Of a stretch of DNA of 64,000 nt, positions 12,801 through 23,984 are shown in pieces. A program made the translations under genes and the position numbers. The stretch comes from Eremophila alpestris peregrina (lineage: Eukaryota > Chordata > Aves > Passeriformes > Alaudidae): contig WMCF01000025.1 in assembly GCA_009792885.1 (NCBI GenBank), forward strand, positions 11,946,824 to 12,010,823. Reading direction: 5' to 3'. The notes below the pieces were generated by a model that saw only the letters and a list, made by a program, of their open reading frames with translations, ran no database searches and had not been told where the DNA came from. Each line of letters opens with the position of its first letter. The first letter of the stretch is position 1.

Positions 12801-14497
12801 TTTTCAGTAAAGCTTGAACTACTTTGTGTGTGTAAGTAAGCGTTAGATTTATGGACTGTGACAACCTTGATCCTACCATATGTCAGGAATCCCCATATGT
12901 TCTTTCATTTGTAGCATCCACAAGATTCACCCAATAAAGGCAAAAGGTACAGCCTGACTACAGACCCTCTGTCACTGAGCTACAAACAGCTGGTAGTGCA
13001 CATTACAAGGCTTATTTAAAGCTCAAGTACTTTCACCCATCCTCTCTTATAGCTAAACTTGGCACGTAAAAATGTGAAAATAAAAATATCAGTGTAGTGT
13101 AGCATTTCAAAGAAGCATTCAGGAAGCAGACAGCCTGTCTTGCTCCAACATGGAAAATCCTGTGGCTGAATATATGGCCCATGCTCTGAGAATGCACCCA
13201 TCTCTGGTATGAAAAGGCAGGTCCTCCAGGTGTGAGGTGCATAACTTACCATGTGGCTGATCACACTTGCTTTTGGTAGTCTGAAGCACTGGGTCCTCTG
13301 TGTTACAATCTACTGCTAACATTTTGATTCCAGATAAATCCCCACAACTGGCTGTTGACTGGAAGCAGAGGAGTGTTTTTGCACACAGAAGTGTTTTCAT
13401 CAATTCTGTGGACATGCTGTTAGTCGAGGAATAATGGGTTAGAGGCATAAGTACAATTTGACTCTTTTTCTGGAGGAGCCACTTCAATCTCAGCATTTAC
13501 AAATATTTTTAGCTTTAGCCTTCTCAACTGTAGTTGTTTGACTCTTCACAAGCCATTTTCAGCTTGCTCTTGGCACAAACAGCACAATAAAGAAACAGCT
13601 TTAAATCTAGTGCCTCCAAGTTGAAGGAATAAAGGGGACTGAGAAATGTGGCTGCATAGGTATAGGACTAGAGCTGCTGTCATTTATGAAGGTTTAATCT
13701 CTTTTCCATGTCCACTTCAGTCACCATAGATTCCCAGAATACCTCATTTCAGTCAGTTCCTGATCCAGAGATCCCCTTCATTGGGGAGGTGGGAGAGGAC
13801 AGGCTAGGTACACAGAACAAGTTTATAAGCAGTAGGAAGACAGCAGAAAGAAAACCAAATGATCCTATAAATTTATGTACTACAATGAGTCCCCAGGGTA
13901 TCCCACAGTCAGCTTCCAAGATGGGAGTGGTGTCAACAGATGTCAACAGTGGCAACAACAGCTGGCTCTCAGGAATATTTGCCTCTGTCAGAAAAATTTG
14001 TCTATCTTTTCCTTTCTCTGCTTTGACTCTGGGATAATACGGGCACTGTTAGGAGAATTTTAATTATAAAACTGTGTTTGCAAAAGTACAGATGCAGGTG
14101 ATCCTCAAGTGGTCCCATGTGACCCAGCTTGAATCCAAAAGCTGAGCCGTGGTACCAATGTCACGAGTGCCTTCACCAAGGAGCAGTATGCCAGGTAAAG
14201 CAAATGGCTTAAGCTGGAGTTCCTCAAGGAACTGCACATTGTGCTGTCTTCACACAGCTAATTATGTGCCAGCAGGCCCCTGTGACAAACTGGATATTGC
14301 AGGGCAGCAAGCACAGGGCTAATCCACAAGGGAGGAGGAGCCAGGAGCTGAGAGAGCGAGAAGACAAGGACATAAACCAGACCCACGGTCCATCCAGTAG
14401 CTTTGGTCAGAAGTAGAAGACTGGTTCAGAGACAGGAATGGGATCAACGACAAGAGTGGTGTACCTGGGACAGGGATTGATGGCTTGGAGCTGGAAC

Positions 14498-14527
14498 GGG
14501 GTACTGGGTCATGGGCAGGGGTAGGGG
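14498..14527 (+). other. G-quadruplex-forming motif
   Basis: Five runs of three or four G are separated by 4, 4, 2 and 2 bases (G-runs at 14498, 14506, 14513, 14518 and 14524). This satisfies the G3+N1-7 rule on the plus strand. It lies in a locally G-rich patch (about 14320-14560) inside AT-rich DNA. Possible relic of an old GC-rich repeat, not identified. Confidence 0.75.
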
Positions 14528-14789
14528 AGGTCCCAGGGGAGGCTTGGCAGGAGCAGTCAGGGCTAACGGTGTCTTTGGGGTGATGGTGCTGGAAGTTCAC
14601 AACGAGAAGTTCTCTCTCAAGGTGGGAATCCAAAAACTTGTGTTTCAGACAGAATAATGTTTTAGTTCAATAAGTATGTAAGAATCCTTCATTGCAGGGA
14701 TCAGAACACCGAGTATTGGAGCAAAGAATTATGTTTTTCTTCTCTGAGGATATTCGATGCTCTTCTGTGCACTCACTTCTGCCTTTTAG

Positions 14790-14836
14790 GAGGTACATCG
14801 TAGGTGGCTGTCATATCAGTTTGATCATCCAGTCAG
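14790..14836 (+). other. candidate 47-bp exon (splice-site pair), unproven
   Basis: A strong acceptor (CTCACTTCTGCCTTTTAG, with a branch-point-like CTCAC just upstream) is followed 47 bp later by a strong donor, CAG/GTAAGC. Two of three frames are open across it. It lies 5' of the CpG island, so if real it belongs to an upstream exon or another transcript. Pairs like this also occur by chance in tens of kilobases. Confidence 0.2.
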
Positions 14837-15827
14837 GTAAGCATTTGCCCCTGCATTACTGACATTCTTGTAGCTGAATGAGAACAGAATAAAATACTAC
14901 AAGAGAAGCCAATTCTAATCACTATCAAGATATTGATATGTTCGCTCCAGCTGTTATCTGAAAGACATTTTTGTGGCCATAGAATCCAAACAGTGAATAC
15001 CTTATTCAGCTAATTCTTTGGTGAAACTTTACAGTGAAAATGGAGCAAAGACTCTGAGATCTAACTTATAGACAGTCATGGAGAAGCCTGGCATTAATAA
15101 ATCATAAGGGAAGCTTATGGTAGTTGAACACATTTGCTTCTTTTGTACAAAAGTAACTCTAACTCTTTAGGGTAACTGGGGTAAGAGACAGAAATAACCC
15201 AGATAATTGTACTGTCAGAACAGCAAATATATCCATCTTTGGAAACACTTGGATGCAGACTTCAGTGGAGCAGAGAAGTCTTTTTAAATCGATGGCTAGT
15301 GCAGGACCTCCTGGGAGGCACATATGCTTTATGTTATAGATTGAGCTGAAGCCAGAAACGTTGGGGTAAAGCAGGGTTCACAACCCACATATCCCTACCT
15401 GGCTATAGGCACAAAGCACCACCTCTCATGGTATAAACAGAACCAGTCTAGTAAAACTAAACTCAGATATGCCTACCATCACAGGACTTTGGGCTGTCCA
15501 GATTAAAATTGTTATCAGAGGCTTGCATCTGTATGTATGGCAGGACTTAAATTTGGATTGAGGTGTTCCAGTAGTGACTCATCAAAGTTGCTGTTTTGGG
15601 ATTTGATCAAAGCTCTTTATTTTTTGTGCTTTACCTGCAAATGTATGAAATACCTTGTGTCTGCCTATGCCATTGCAGTCAATTTTTGCAATTTATGAAG
15701 CTAGTAATTATTTAGGAGAGGAGAAGGATATCCACTGCAAATAGAAAATATTACATATGTCTTACACTAGCATCTTGCATTTACCCCAGAATAAATGACT
15801 TTATAACCAAGAGAAGCAACAGGGAAT

Positions 15828-15847
15828 TAAACTGTAATTACAGTTTA
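15828..15847. repeat. 20-bp perfect palindrome with TAATTA core
   Basis: The half-site TAAACTGTAA is followed immediately by its exact reverse complement. The centre, TAATTA, is the core that many homeodomain proteins bind. No function is shown. Confidence 0.8.
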
Positions 15848-16295
15848 GATATTCACTATAAAATTTACTTTACGTGAGTAATAATCTTAAGAAATACTTA
15901 AAATTTGCATAGCACGGTGAAAGAAAAAAACCCCATGATTACGAAAATGCTTGTGGGGTGAACGGGGTTGGGAAAATCGCTACATACGGGAAACTGCGGT
16001 TGTTCTCTTCGCCTGGATACCGGGAAAAACCGGGTTCTGCCAATAACCTGAACAAAATGCTCCCTCTTGTGGTGTAAACTCAGGAATAGCCGAGCACAGG
16101 GCAGCAGCTAGAGGCCGGTGGGGGTGGCTTGCTCCTGCAGCTGCAGCCAGAGCTGGCAGGTTTGGGAAGCCCTCTGAGCTGCGAGAAGCCTGGACTTGCT
16201 TCTGTCTCGTTGTGATTGCAAGTGCGAGGAAGGAAGGCGGTGTTTTATTTGCAAGGCTGAGAGAGGGGCACAGGTTTTAAATCGGGTTTGGTGCC

Positions 16296-16310
16296 TTTTT
16301 TTTTTTTTTT
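16296..16310. repeat. poly-T homopolymer (15 T)
   Basis: Fifteen uninterrupted thymines followed by CCCC, in the shore of the CpG island. Confidence 0.75.
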
Positions 16311-19036
16311 CCCCTTGTTTGCTGGTCATCTCTCTTTTCCTATGGAGTGAAATGGAAATCTCCCCCGCCCACCCCAGCATAGGTACTCCTTACTGATCCT
16401 GGCTTCTTCTGAAGAAAAAGTCCAAAGAGCTATCAGACACAAAAACGGGATTGTAGGTGACAGGGATAGAGGCAGAGGGGCGGAAGGAGAATGGGAGGTG
16501 GGCTCGTGAGTGTTTTGGACTTGTGGAAATGCTGGGCCAAGGGATGTGGCTTGTGGCTCTTGTCAGACCTAATATAATCACAGAACAAAGACTTGATTAT
16601 TAACCAGAAGACCAAACAATTGAAGTTAAAGATGAGGAAAGAGTGTTTAGGATTGGATTTGTTTCCTTCTGGAAAAGATGGAAATACGACAGCAGGTGAC
16701 ACCTATAAGAGAGACAGGGCTGAACAAGGCTGGGCCTGAAATGTTGAAGCTGGAGGGAAGAACACTGAGATATAGTAGGTGGCAAGAGGTGACAGGAAGA
16801 GCTGGCTAAGAAGACCGAGGTAGCTTGGGTATTTGTCAAAGCAGAGTAAGTGTGGATTTCAGAAAAGCAGCTGTTAATTACACAAAAGGGCCTAGACTTG
16901 CCTGTTTCCACAACAGACCTGATTATTCACCTTTTTGCAGGTGTCTCTGTTCTGCACTTTTTCTTCTTCCAAATACCGTTTTTTCATTTCAGAAGAAAAA
17001 GGAGAAGATACCTTACACACCCTTGGTTAAGACAAAGATATTCAAAGGCTGTTTAGAATACCAATTTGCCTAAAAGTATCACTTTTATTAAGCAAGACAT
17101 TCAGATATGTATCTTACCTTGATGCAGCTGAAGTGAGCATTTGACAAATTTTGAATTTGGCTGTTCTGAGATACATAATTTAGCATGTAGGTGTATATTT
17201 AAAAGAATACTGGCTGGTAAACTATGGTTACCATCTCAGCCCTCTAGCTGCTGAAAACAGTAAAAGGATCAAAACCCCTCACAAACTGATAGTAGCAATG
17301 ACTGTATCTGTGCCATTTTTAGTTGTACAGGCTTTTCCAAGCATATGACTCAGAACACTTTTATTTCTGAGATATATTGTAAACCTTGTGTAACTTGTAA
17401 TTCAGCTACAAAGTCTGATAGTGCTTGATTTCATGCAGGTGAGCATTCATTGCCGAAGCCCACATTTAAACACAAGCTTAAATACAGCCTCTTTCTTTCC
17501 CTCTAATATTGCTTCACTCTAATTGTGTGGTGGTTGGGCAATTCTACAAGACAGTCTCGACAGTCTGAATGTCATGGCCTCATGGGCACTGTCAGCCTTG
17601 ATCGTCCCGGCCCAGCCTAACCCGGGGCTCCCTCTGAGCTCCACCCATGGTCCAGGACTGATTTCAGCCCAGCCCAGACCCTCAGCCGTTCTGTGGACAT
17701 GCTGCTGTGTTCTGCCCGCCTCTGCTTTACTCCACGGCTAGATTTTGGACCCACCTTGCCTCTCGCTTCTCGCCAGCCCTGCCTCACAAATACTCCTGGC
17801 TCAGAAATAAACCTGAGGAGAGGGATTCTCTGCCTTGACCTTGCAGCACGCCACCGCCGGGCAGGCGCCGGCGTTACTGCTGCCTCTGCAGGGATGCTCC
17901 CTGGAAAGCGGGCGGGCGGACCCCTGCTTCCCTCGGGCTAGGCGAGGCAGCGCGGGGGCGGGGAGCAGCTGCCTCCTTCTCCGACGGCCGAGGACGTGTC
18001 AGGGCGTGTCGCCCTCCCTTTCTTCTTTTTCCTCGATTACCCGATTTAACGCTGACTGCTGCACGCCTCGCCCGTGCGCTGCAGCCGTGAGCGCAGGGAT
18101 ACCGTGGCCGCGGCTGCGGAGGGAAAGGGTCCCGCCTGCCCTCCTTCCCTCCCTCCCTCCCCCAGCTGCGGCAGGGCGCAGCCAGCCCGCACCGCGCCTC
18201 GGGAGGGTGGGGCGCTGCATCGGGGCAGGTGTGGCGTGGCGTGGCGAGCTCTGCGGCCCGGTGGCTGCAGACCGAGGGTTAAACCACTGGGAAAACGTGA
18301 AGATACGAAGGAAAACTAGGTGAATAAAACACCACAAAATAAAAATATGAGGAAAAGGTTGGCTTGCGAAAGCTTCCACGAAAATATAAGGAATTGTCCC
18401 TGGCCGGTGAACCCGCCGTGTCCGTGCTCCTCCTTTCCTCCCTTCACGCCCGGGGCTTTTGTATGACCACGACGGGGGCTCCCCGCCGCGCTGCCAGGTT
18501 TGTCCCTCAGCCTCTCCTCTGGCGTCTCGGACCCGCTCCCCGCCCCGGCAGAGGCTGGGTGGATGCTCGGCACAGCTACAGGTTGCAGGGTGCAGTGTGT
18601 GAAACACAATCTCAAATGCATTTTATTGCCCGATAATTTTCCTTCAAGGGAGTGTCCGGGAAGCGCGACCCCTGGCACCGCACTACGGCCCTCAGAAGAA
18701 CCCCCTGGCGGCCGCGCCCTCCCTCTCCACATGCCCTGCTCCCCTTCCGCTCCATATCCATCGAAAATGCAAACCGAACTTAACCTTATCACGAGGCTCC
18801 CTACTACGCGTCTCTCACTCGGTCCTTGTCCCCAGATAAATGGGAAACAGCTTCCATTGTTCTTGCTGAAAGATGTGCTGATGGCTTTGAAGCCCCGGCG
18901 TCGCCGGATTCCGCCCCATGAGCCAGAGGTTTCCCCAAGACGTGCCGCTACCGCGGTCCGTCCCCAGCGGCTCCGCTCCACCGGCCTTCCCGGGTCTGCG
19001 GGTCCCGGGGCCGATCACCCGGCGGAGCCAGCGCCC

Positions 19037-19091
19037 TGCCCAGCCCCCAGCCCAGCCCGGCCCAGCCCAGCCCAGCAAAGCCCGGCCCGGC
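19037..19091. repeat. degenerate CCCAG/CCCGG pentamer tract
   Basis: About ten near-consecutive units of CCCAG or CCCGG occur within the CpG island. Low-complexity DNA of this type encodes Pro/Ala/Ser-like strings in all frames and accounts for some spurious open frames. Confidence 0.7.
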
Positions 19092-19828
19092 CGCCGCTCG
19101 GGGAGCAGAGGGCGCCCCAGCCCCGCGCACCGCCCGCCGCCGCCGGGCTCCCGCAGCGTGGAGCGGGCGCGGAGCAGCGAGCAGGGCGCACCCGGCCCCC
19201 GCCACAGCCAGGCTGTACAAGGAGGGTGGTGGGAAGGTGCGGGCAGCACCCTCCGTTGTGCTGTGCCGGCCTCAGGGATGCTTTGGAACAGGGGGAGAGC
19301 TGGATGGGATACCACTCCTAAAACCCCAGCGACGTTCAGGCCAGCTCTTCAGCTGCAGGAGCGCCCGGGAGAGATCCATTCTCCTGAGAAATGTGTTGCT
19401 TCCCTCAATTTTGCTGCCTTTTGTGTTTAACCGGCAGACCCTCTCCTTAAGCGTGCCAAGAGCATCCAGGCCCGGGAATTTTTAGTCTCTTCCGCCCGTG
19501 CCGCCCCTCTCCGCCGTGCCAGCGGCTTTCCCGCTCCCTGACAGGGCTTGCAGGTGTAGTCAGGCGGCCCGGCTTGCCCGCTCCCTCCGCCGCTCAGCAT
19601 CCCATCTCCGCCGGGGACGGACCCTCCGCCCCATGGTGCACAGTCGCCCCCTCCGCGGTTCGGAGCGCCCCGCACCTCGGTGTGCGGCACCGCGCCGAGC
19701 CCGCTCTCCTCGGGGCAGGGAGCTTGGCCGCTCCCTTCCCTTTTTTTGAGGGGTGTGTGGGGGGTAGTGCTGCAAGGTGCGTCCGCAGCCCCGCGATGCC
19801 GCCCCCCGCGCCGCACCCTGCACGGCCG

Positions 19829-19838
19829 ATATTTAAAC
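19829..19838 (+). promoter_or_regulatory. TATA-like element in CpG island
   Basis: ATATTTAAAC in an otherwise GC-rich stretch. A second AT-rich island (AAAATAAATAAATAAAG, 19,902-19,918) lies 75 bp downstream. Either could position a start site 25-30 bp further on and upstream of the donor at 20,188. The assignment is an inference from spacing only. Confidence 0.35.
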
Positions 19839-19939
19839 CTGGGGTCCGGGCGCCCCCTAAGCGCCAGCGCCGCGCAGCGCATCCCCCGCCCGCCAGCCCC
19901 GAAAATAAATAAATAAAGCGTGTGGCTTTTGAACTGCCC

Positions 19940-20187
19940 ACAGACTGTCACAGGGAAGGGGGGAGGGAGGGAAAGAGGGAGGGGGAGAGAGTGAGAAATG
20001 CAGAGGCAGCAGCCGCGGTAGCGGCGGCAGTGCTCCAGCAGGCACTAGGCACTCCAGTCCCGGCGAGCGAGCGGGCGAGAGCCACACCGCTCCCAGCGAG
20101 GCGAGGGGGCTCTGGGCTACCTGGGACTCTCTTTGTGACACCCCAGCACACAAGCACACCGACAGGGACAGAGGAAACACACACAAG
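19940..20187 (+). other. probable 5' non-coding first exon
   Basis: The right edge is a near-consensus donor, ACAAG/GTAAGA (exon ends 20,187). The left edge is approximate, set about 30 bp after the second TATA-like stretch. The segment has the look of a vertebrate 5' UTR: purine-rich GGGAGGGAGGG runs, then GCAGC/GCGGC-rich sequence, then CA-rich sequence before the donor. It contains one ATG (19,998) that opens a short upstream frame of seven codons, stopped by TAG at 20,019-20,021. There is no long frame, so translation would start in a later exon. A second donor-like site (ATCG/GTAAGA, about 20,311) could give a longer exon. I cannot identify the gene, and no downstream coding exon in the window can be linked to it with certainty. 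Confidence 0.45.
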
Positions 20188-21345
20188 GTAAGACGCGGTG
20201 TGTCTCACTTATGTCATTTACACAGCAGCCCGCGAGAGCTTTGCCATTTTTATCATTTCCCCCCCTTCCGTTGTGTCTCGATTGTGGGGAGAGGAGATGT
20301 GCGTGTGAATCGGTAAGAGCAGAGAGAGCGGAGCAGCCCGGGAGGCGCCTGCCCGGGCACATTTTAGGAATTTCGCTGCGAGGAGCTCGATTCCTCGAGA
20401 GGGGACTACCTGGGAGCGGGATCGAGGCACACAACGGACCGAAGGCGATTCCGTGAGATTTAAATGCCCGGGAAGGCTCTCTTGGGGAAGGGTGGGGGTA
20501 GCGGTGGGTGTGGTGGGAATAATAGTGGTTTATGCCCAATTTCTTTTTGGTGCTTTTAGCCTGTTTCCAAAGGGAGTCTGCTTAATTAGTAATAATAATT
20601 TAAAATAAAAAGAAATAAAAAGAAAAAGGAAAAAAGGAAGATGCCCCAAGCTCTCCATGAAAGGAAGCGCTGGGAGAAGAGCACGCACGGCGCCAGGAAG
20701 ATGGCAGGGCGGCTGGGCGGGGGGCGGCGGTGCTGCAGGGGGATCGCGGGGGGTCGGTGGGGGGCTCCACGGGCTGAGGGGGGCGTCGGGGCTGGCGAGG
20801 AGCGGGGAAGCGGCGCTTGCCCATTGTGGCCGGCGACAACGCGATTGTCCCTGGCGACGGGCGCGGAAGCGGCGCTGCCTCCGCGGTCACGCGTGCGCGT
20901 GGACGCGCCGGCGGGTTTGAAGAGCTGCTCCCGGCGGGGCAGCACAGCCCGGGGCTCGGGGGCCCGGCTGCCCGAGCAGGGGCTACGGACCCGCCGTCAA
21001 ACTCGACAGGGACCGCCGCTGTCGCCCTACGCCCCGATGCTCCTGTTCTATGAATATTCACCGACTGCCGCCCCCCTCTTCCCTAAGGTCCCCATCAACC
21101 CTCAGGCTTTCCGTTTTCCCTCCACCAAAGAAAGCTACAACTCCCCTCGACCTTTTTTTCCCTTTCCCCTCCCGACCCGCCGTGTCGCCTCTCCCCCACG
21201 CACACGCGTGTCTTTGAAACGCGGCTCCCGCAGGGCGCGTTCCCCGCGCCTCAGCTGGGCGTGGCGGCTCAAAGGGGGAAAGGGAGGCGGACACACGCAC
21301 ACCCCCGGGACACCCCCACCCTCCTGCCACGCCGGGTGGGCTCCG

Positions 21346-21523
21346 CGCCGGGGGATGCGGGGCGGTGGGGGGATGCTGAGTGAAGGGGGGATGCTGAGTG
21401 AAGGGGGGATGCGGAGAGGAGGGGAGTAGCGGAGTGGAGGGGGGATGCGGAGCGGCGGGGGGATGCGGGGCGGAGGAGGATGCGGAGCGGAGGGGGGATG
21501 CGGGGCGGAGGGGGGATGCGGGA
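21346..21523 (+). repeat. 18-bp GC-rich minisatellite
   Basis: A unit resembling GGGGGGATGCGGAGCGGA is repeated about ten times. The GATGC landmark falls at 21354, 21372, 21390, 21408, (degenerate GTAGC at 21426), 21444, 21462, 21479, 21497 and 21515, so the period is 18 bp with one 17-bp step. Because 18 is a multiple of three, every frame stays periodic. This produces long artificial open frames, for example Arg-Ile-Pro-Pro-Pro repeats on the minus strand. The plus strand is G-rich with multiple G-quadruplex motifs. It lies about 1.2 kb downstream of the putative first-exon donor and is likely length-polymorphic. Confidence 0.92.
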
Positions 21524-23964
21524 AGCCCCCGCCGCCCTGCCCGCGCCTTTGTCTGTGCCCGACGCATGCGCGGAGGCGGCGGCGCGGATGCGGCCGGCGG
21601 CGGAACAAAGGCTCCGCGCTGCGCCGAGACCCCCGGGCGCGTCCCCCCCCCGCCCTCCGCCAGCCCCGGTGGGATTCATGGGGGTGGCCCAGCGGTACCC
21701 CTGGCACCCTTTCCTGCTCCGCTCTGCGCCTGGCTTAGCTTTGGCGTCTGTCACTGCGCGCGATGATGGAGCGGATCCATGTGCCCCCGCCCGTGTCCCA
21801 CCCTCACCTCACCGACACAACATTTGGCATTTAGGAACGGGAGAAGGCCGGCCGTGCTGCCCGCCCCCTCCCCGCTCGCAGCGGTGTTCGGTCGGCGGCA
21901 GGCGAGCCCCCAGAGCTCCCCCCCCCACCTCGGGCTCCAACACCCTCCTCGGGCTCCAGCACCCGCCCCCGCTCCTCTCAGCGGCTTTGGGGGGCAGGAG
22001 ACGGGGGGCAGGGGTCCCTCTGCAGCAGCTGGGGTCCTTCATGGGTCCCCTTGAGCAAAGAGGGTGAAGCGGGTGCCGCGTACGTGCCGCAGTGGGGAGC
22101 CCCGCGGAGCAGGCACGGCGCAGGGACGTGCTCCCTGCCCGGTTCCTTCTGGGAGACACGAGTGCTCTGCGTGCCCGGGCGGGCGCTCTCCTGAAGCATC
22201 TCCCTCTGCCGAGGGGAAGCAATCTATCAAGAGAAAGATTGTGTGCGTGCGTGTTAGTGCGACATCTTGAGATCTCTTTTGTTCGGATTGTTGCGTCTCG
22301 ATGCTGGCATTGGTGCCTGGTCCTTCTTCACCACTTCTTTCCCAGCTCTTGCCCAAAATTCGGATATATATCTCTTTTTAGAAGGAGCATGCTTAAGCCT
22401 GTTTGAAATGGATAATTTTGTAAGCTAATGACAGTTTCTCAACAGAAGACAACTAGCGTGTTAGTCAGGCTGGAGTTAAACTGACAAAAGAATATGGCCA
22501 GTGGGCTGCTGAACAGGCGATGGCAGTGGATTTTATTGCTTCCCCTCGAGGGTGATGAACACTCACCAGAAAACATACACCCCAAGGCCCCTTGCATAGC
22601 AATTACTTGATATTTCCAGTGTTTCCAATTAAGATCTCCTCTGAAGAAGCCATCAGAGCCCTAAAATATGTCTAAATGTCCTCTCTCTGCTTGCCAGATG
22701 CTTGCCAGGCACCACCTAAACTGGTGGCCAGGCTTCAAACACTGAGGGCTTTTTTCCCTGTGTAGTTATTCCCCATTAAGCCAGGGAGAGTCTGGAAATG
22801 GGAGTGCCATACTGAAGGAAGATGCAGCATCTGCTGCTACTGCTCTCTCCAGGGAAGATACCTTGTCCCACACAATCCTTTTGTATTCAGGGTGCTTCTG
22901 AGAATTCTGGGCAACCTTTAGGGGTGAGGAAATAAGAAGAAGCAAGGACATGGCCAAAGGTTTTTGCGCTTGCTGTCTACTCATTGTCTCACAGAACTTC
23001 ATGTGAGGAAGAAGCTTTGTTTTGTGATCTCCCTTGATAGTAGATTGTATGCAATGGGTATTTTCTTTTTGTCTGGCTGTTTCAGCTTAGCCAGGGAGCA
23101 TCCACTCTCATCTGTGGACAGAATAAATGCAAAAGGTTGGGAAATTCATGGTGGCTCTGTCTATTCTTGTATGCTTCATGTATGAAATAGCTGATTGTGT
23201 AATACAGGGAAATTGTATGTAGCTGCCAAAATGCAATCATGCAGCAGTTTTTTCTTCTGTTGATTTGAACCTTTGAGTATATCATATCCAGTTAAAATCA
23301 ACATTAAAAGGGTAAAAATGGTAAAATCACTGTTCAAGTTATTGCCTGAAGCAGTGATCACGTGAAATTTTTTCTCTCTCCCCCACCCTCTTCCATACAT
23401 CTTTGCATTTGAAATGCAACACCCTCTGAAGCAACATGGTGATACAAAGTTAATTTATTTCAGAAAGTGGAATACCTTTGGCGCATACCCCTACCCTGAG
23501 ACTACAGAGTATGCAACCTCCATGATTTCTGAACCATGTCTAGAGCTGTCTTTAGTGCTTAAGTTTTTGTGTTTTGATCTTTCAAAATCAAGTCTGTGGA
23601 ATAAATTGTGTTTTCCAAGTGAAGCTTCTCCTGTTTGTGCTGTGTTCCACTGGTAGCTTTGTCCCATGCAGCGAACCATGAAGTCCTTCAGCAGAACCTC
23701 CTGCGTACACGATGGCTTCCGTCTGAACAATGGCAAATTCTTCCCTTGTGCCAGCACCCACCCATGGCCCAGTGGCATGCACTGAGCAGGGCAGAAAAAA
23801 AGAGCTGGTTACAGGACAGAAACAGGCTTTCCCATGAAATCTTGGGAGAGTTCTGTGTGGTTACATTTTCAGACACTCAGCTACCATTGAGCTAGTAATT
23901 ATTTGGAAATCTGCCATGGAAAGCTGATCTTGCACTAATTATGAAAACAAGAATTTTCTAGGGC

Positions 23965-23984
23965 TTTTTTTTTTTTTTTTTTTT
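23965..23984. repeat. poly-T run (20 T; poly-A on minus strand)
   Basis: Twenty uninterrupted T. Read on the minus strand, an 80-codon open frame (24,178 to 23,939) runs straight through this tract, giving a lysine string. See findings for a possible retroposed origin. Confidence 0.85.

Larger units (their letters stand above)
9890..17840. other. non-coding DNA upstream of the CpG island
   Basis: Mostly AT-rich, with no proven exon. Items inside that are listed separately are a G-quadruplex motif (14498-14527) in a G-rich patch, an exon-like segment (14790-14836) and a perfect palindrome with a TAATTA core (15828-15847). GC content begins to rise from about 16.0 kb and clearly from 17.6 kb, the shore of the island. 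The 109-codon plus frame at 13708-14037 has no recognisable domain or flanking splice signals and was not called. Confidence 0.5.
17840..22200. promoter_or_regulatory. large CpG island (promoter region)
   Basis: For about 4.3 kb the sequence is strongly GC-rich and full of CpG, in sharp contrast to the CpG-poor AT-rich flanks. It contains many GC boxes (for example GGGGCGGGG near 17,955), TATA-like elements (ATATTTAAAC at 19,829 and a TAAATAAATAAA-like stretch at 19,903-19,917), an ETS/YY1-like cluster (CCAGGAAGATGGC near 20,693-20,705) and an NRF1-like GCATGCGC at 21,564. Vertebrate islands of this length usually mark promoters of developmental or neural genes. That is established for islands in general and inferred here. 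The long open frames on all six strands here (up to 273 codons) follow from the low stop-codon frequency of GC-rich DNA and overlap each other, so they were not called. Orientation is suggested, not proved, by the plus-strand donor at 20,188. A bidirectional promoter is possible. Confidence 0.85.

Noticed and set aside
18500..19321. 273-codon plus-strand open frame in the CpG island
   Set aside because: Other frames on both strands are also long here because GC-rich DNA lacks stops. The translation is Pro/Arg/Ala/Gly low-complexity with no domain, and there is no supporting codon bias or homologue I recognise.
20641..21754. Several 160-262-codon frames on both strands
   Set aside because: They pass through the 18-bp minisatellite, whose period is a multiple of three and keeps every frame open. 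They overlap one another on both strands.
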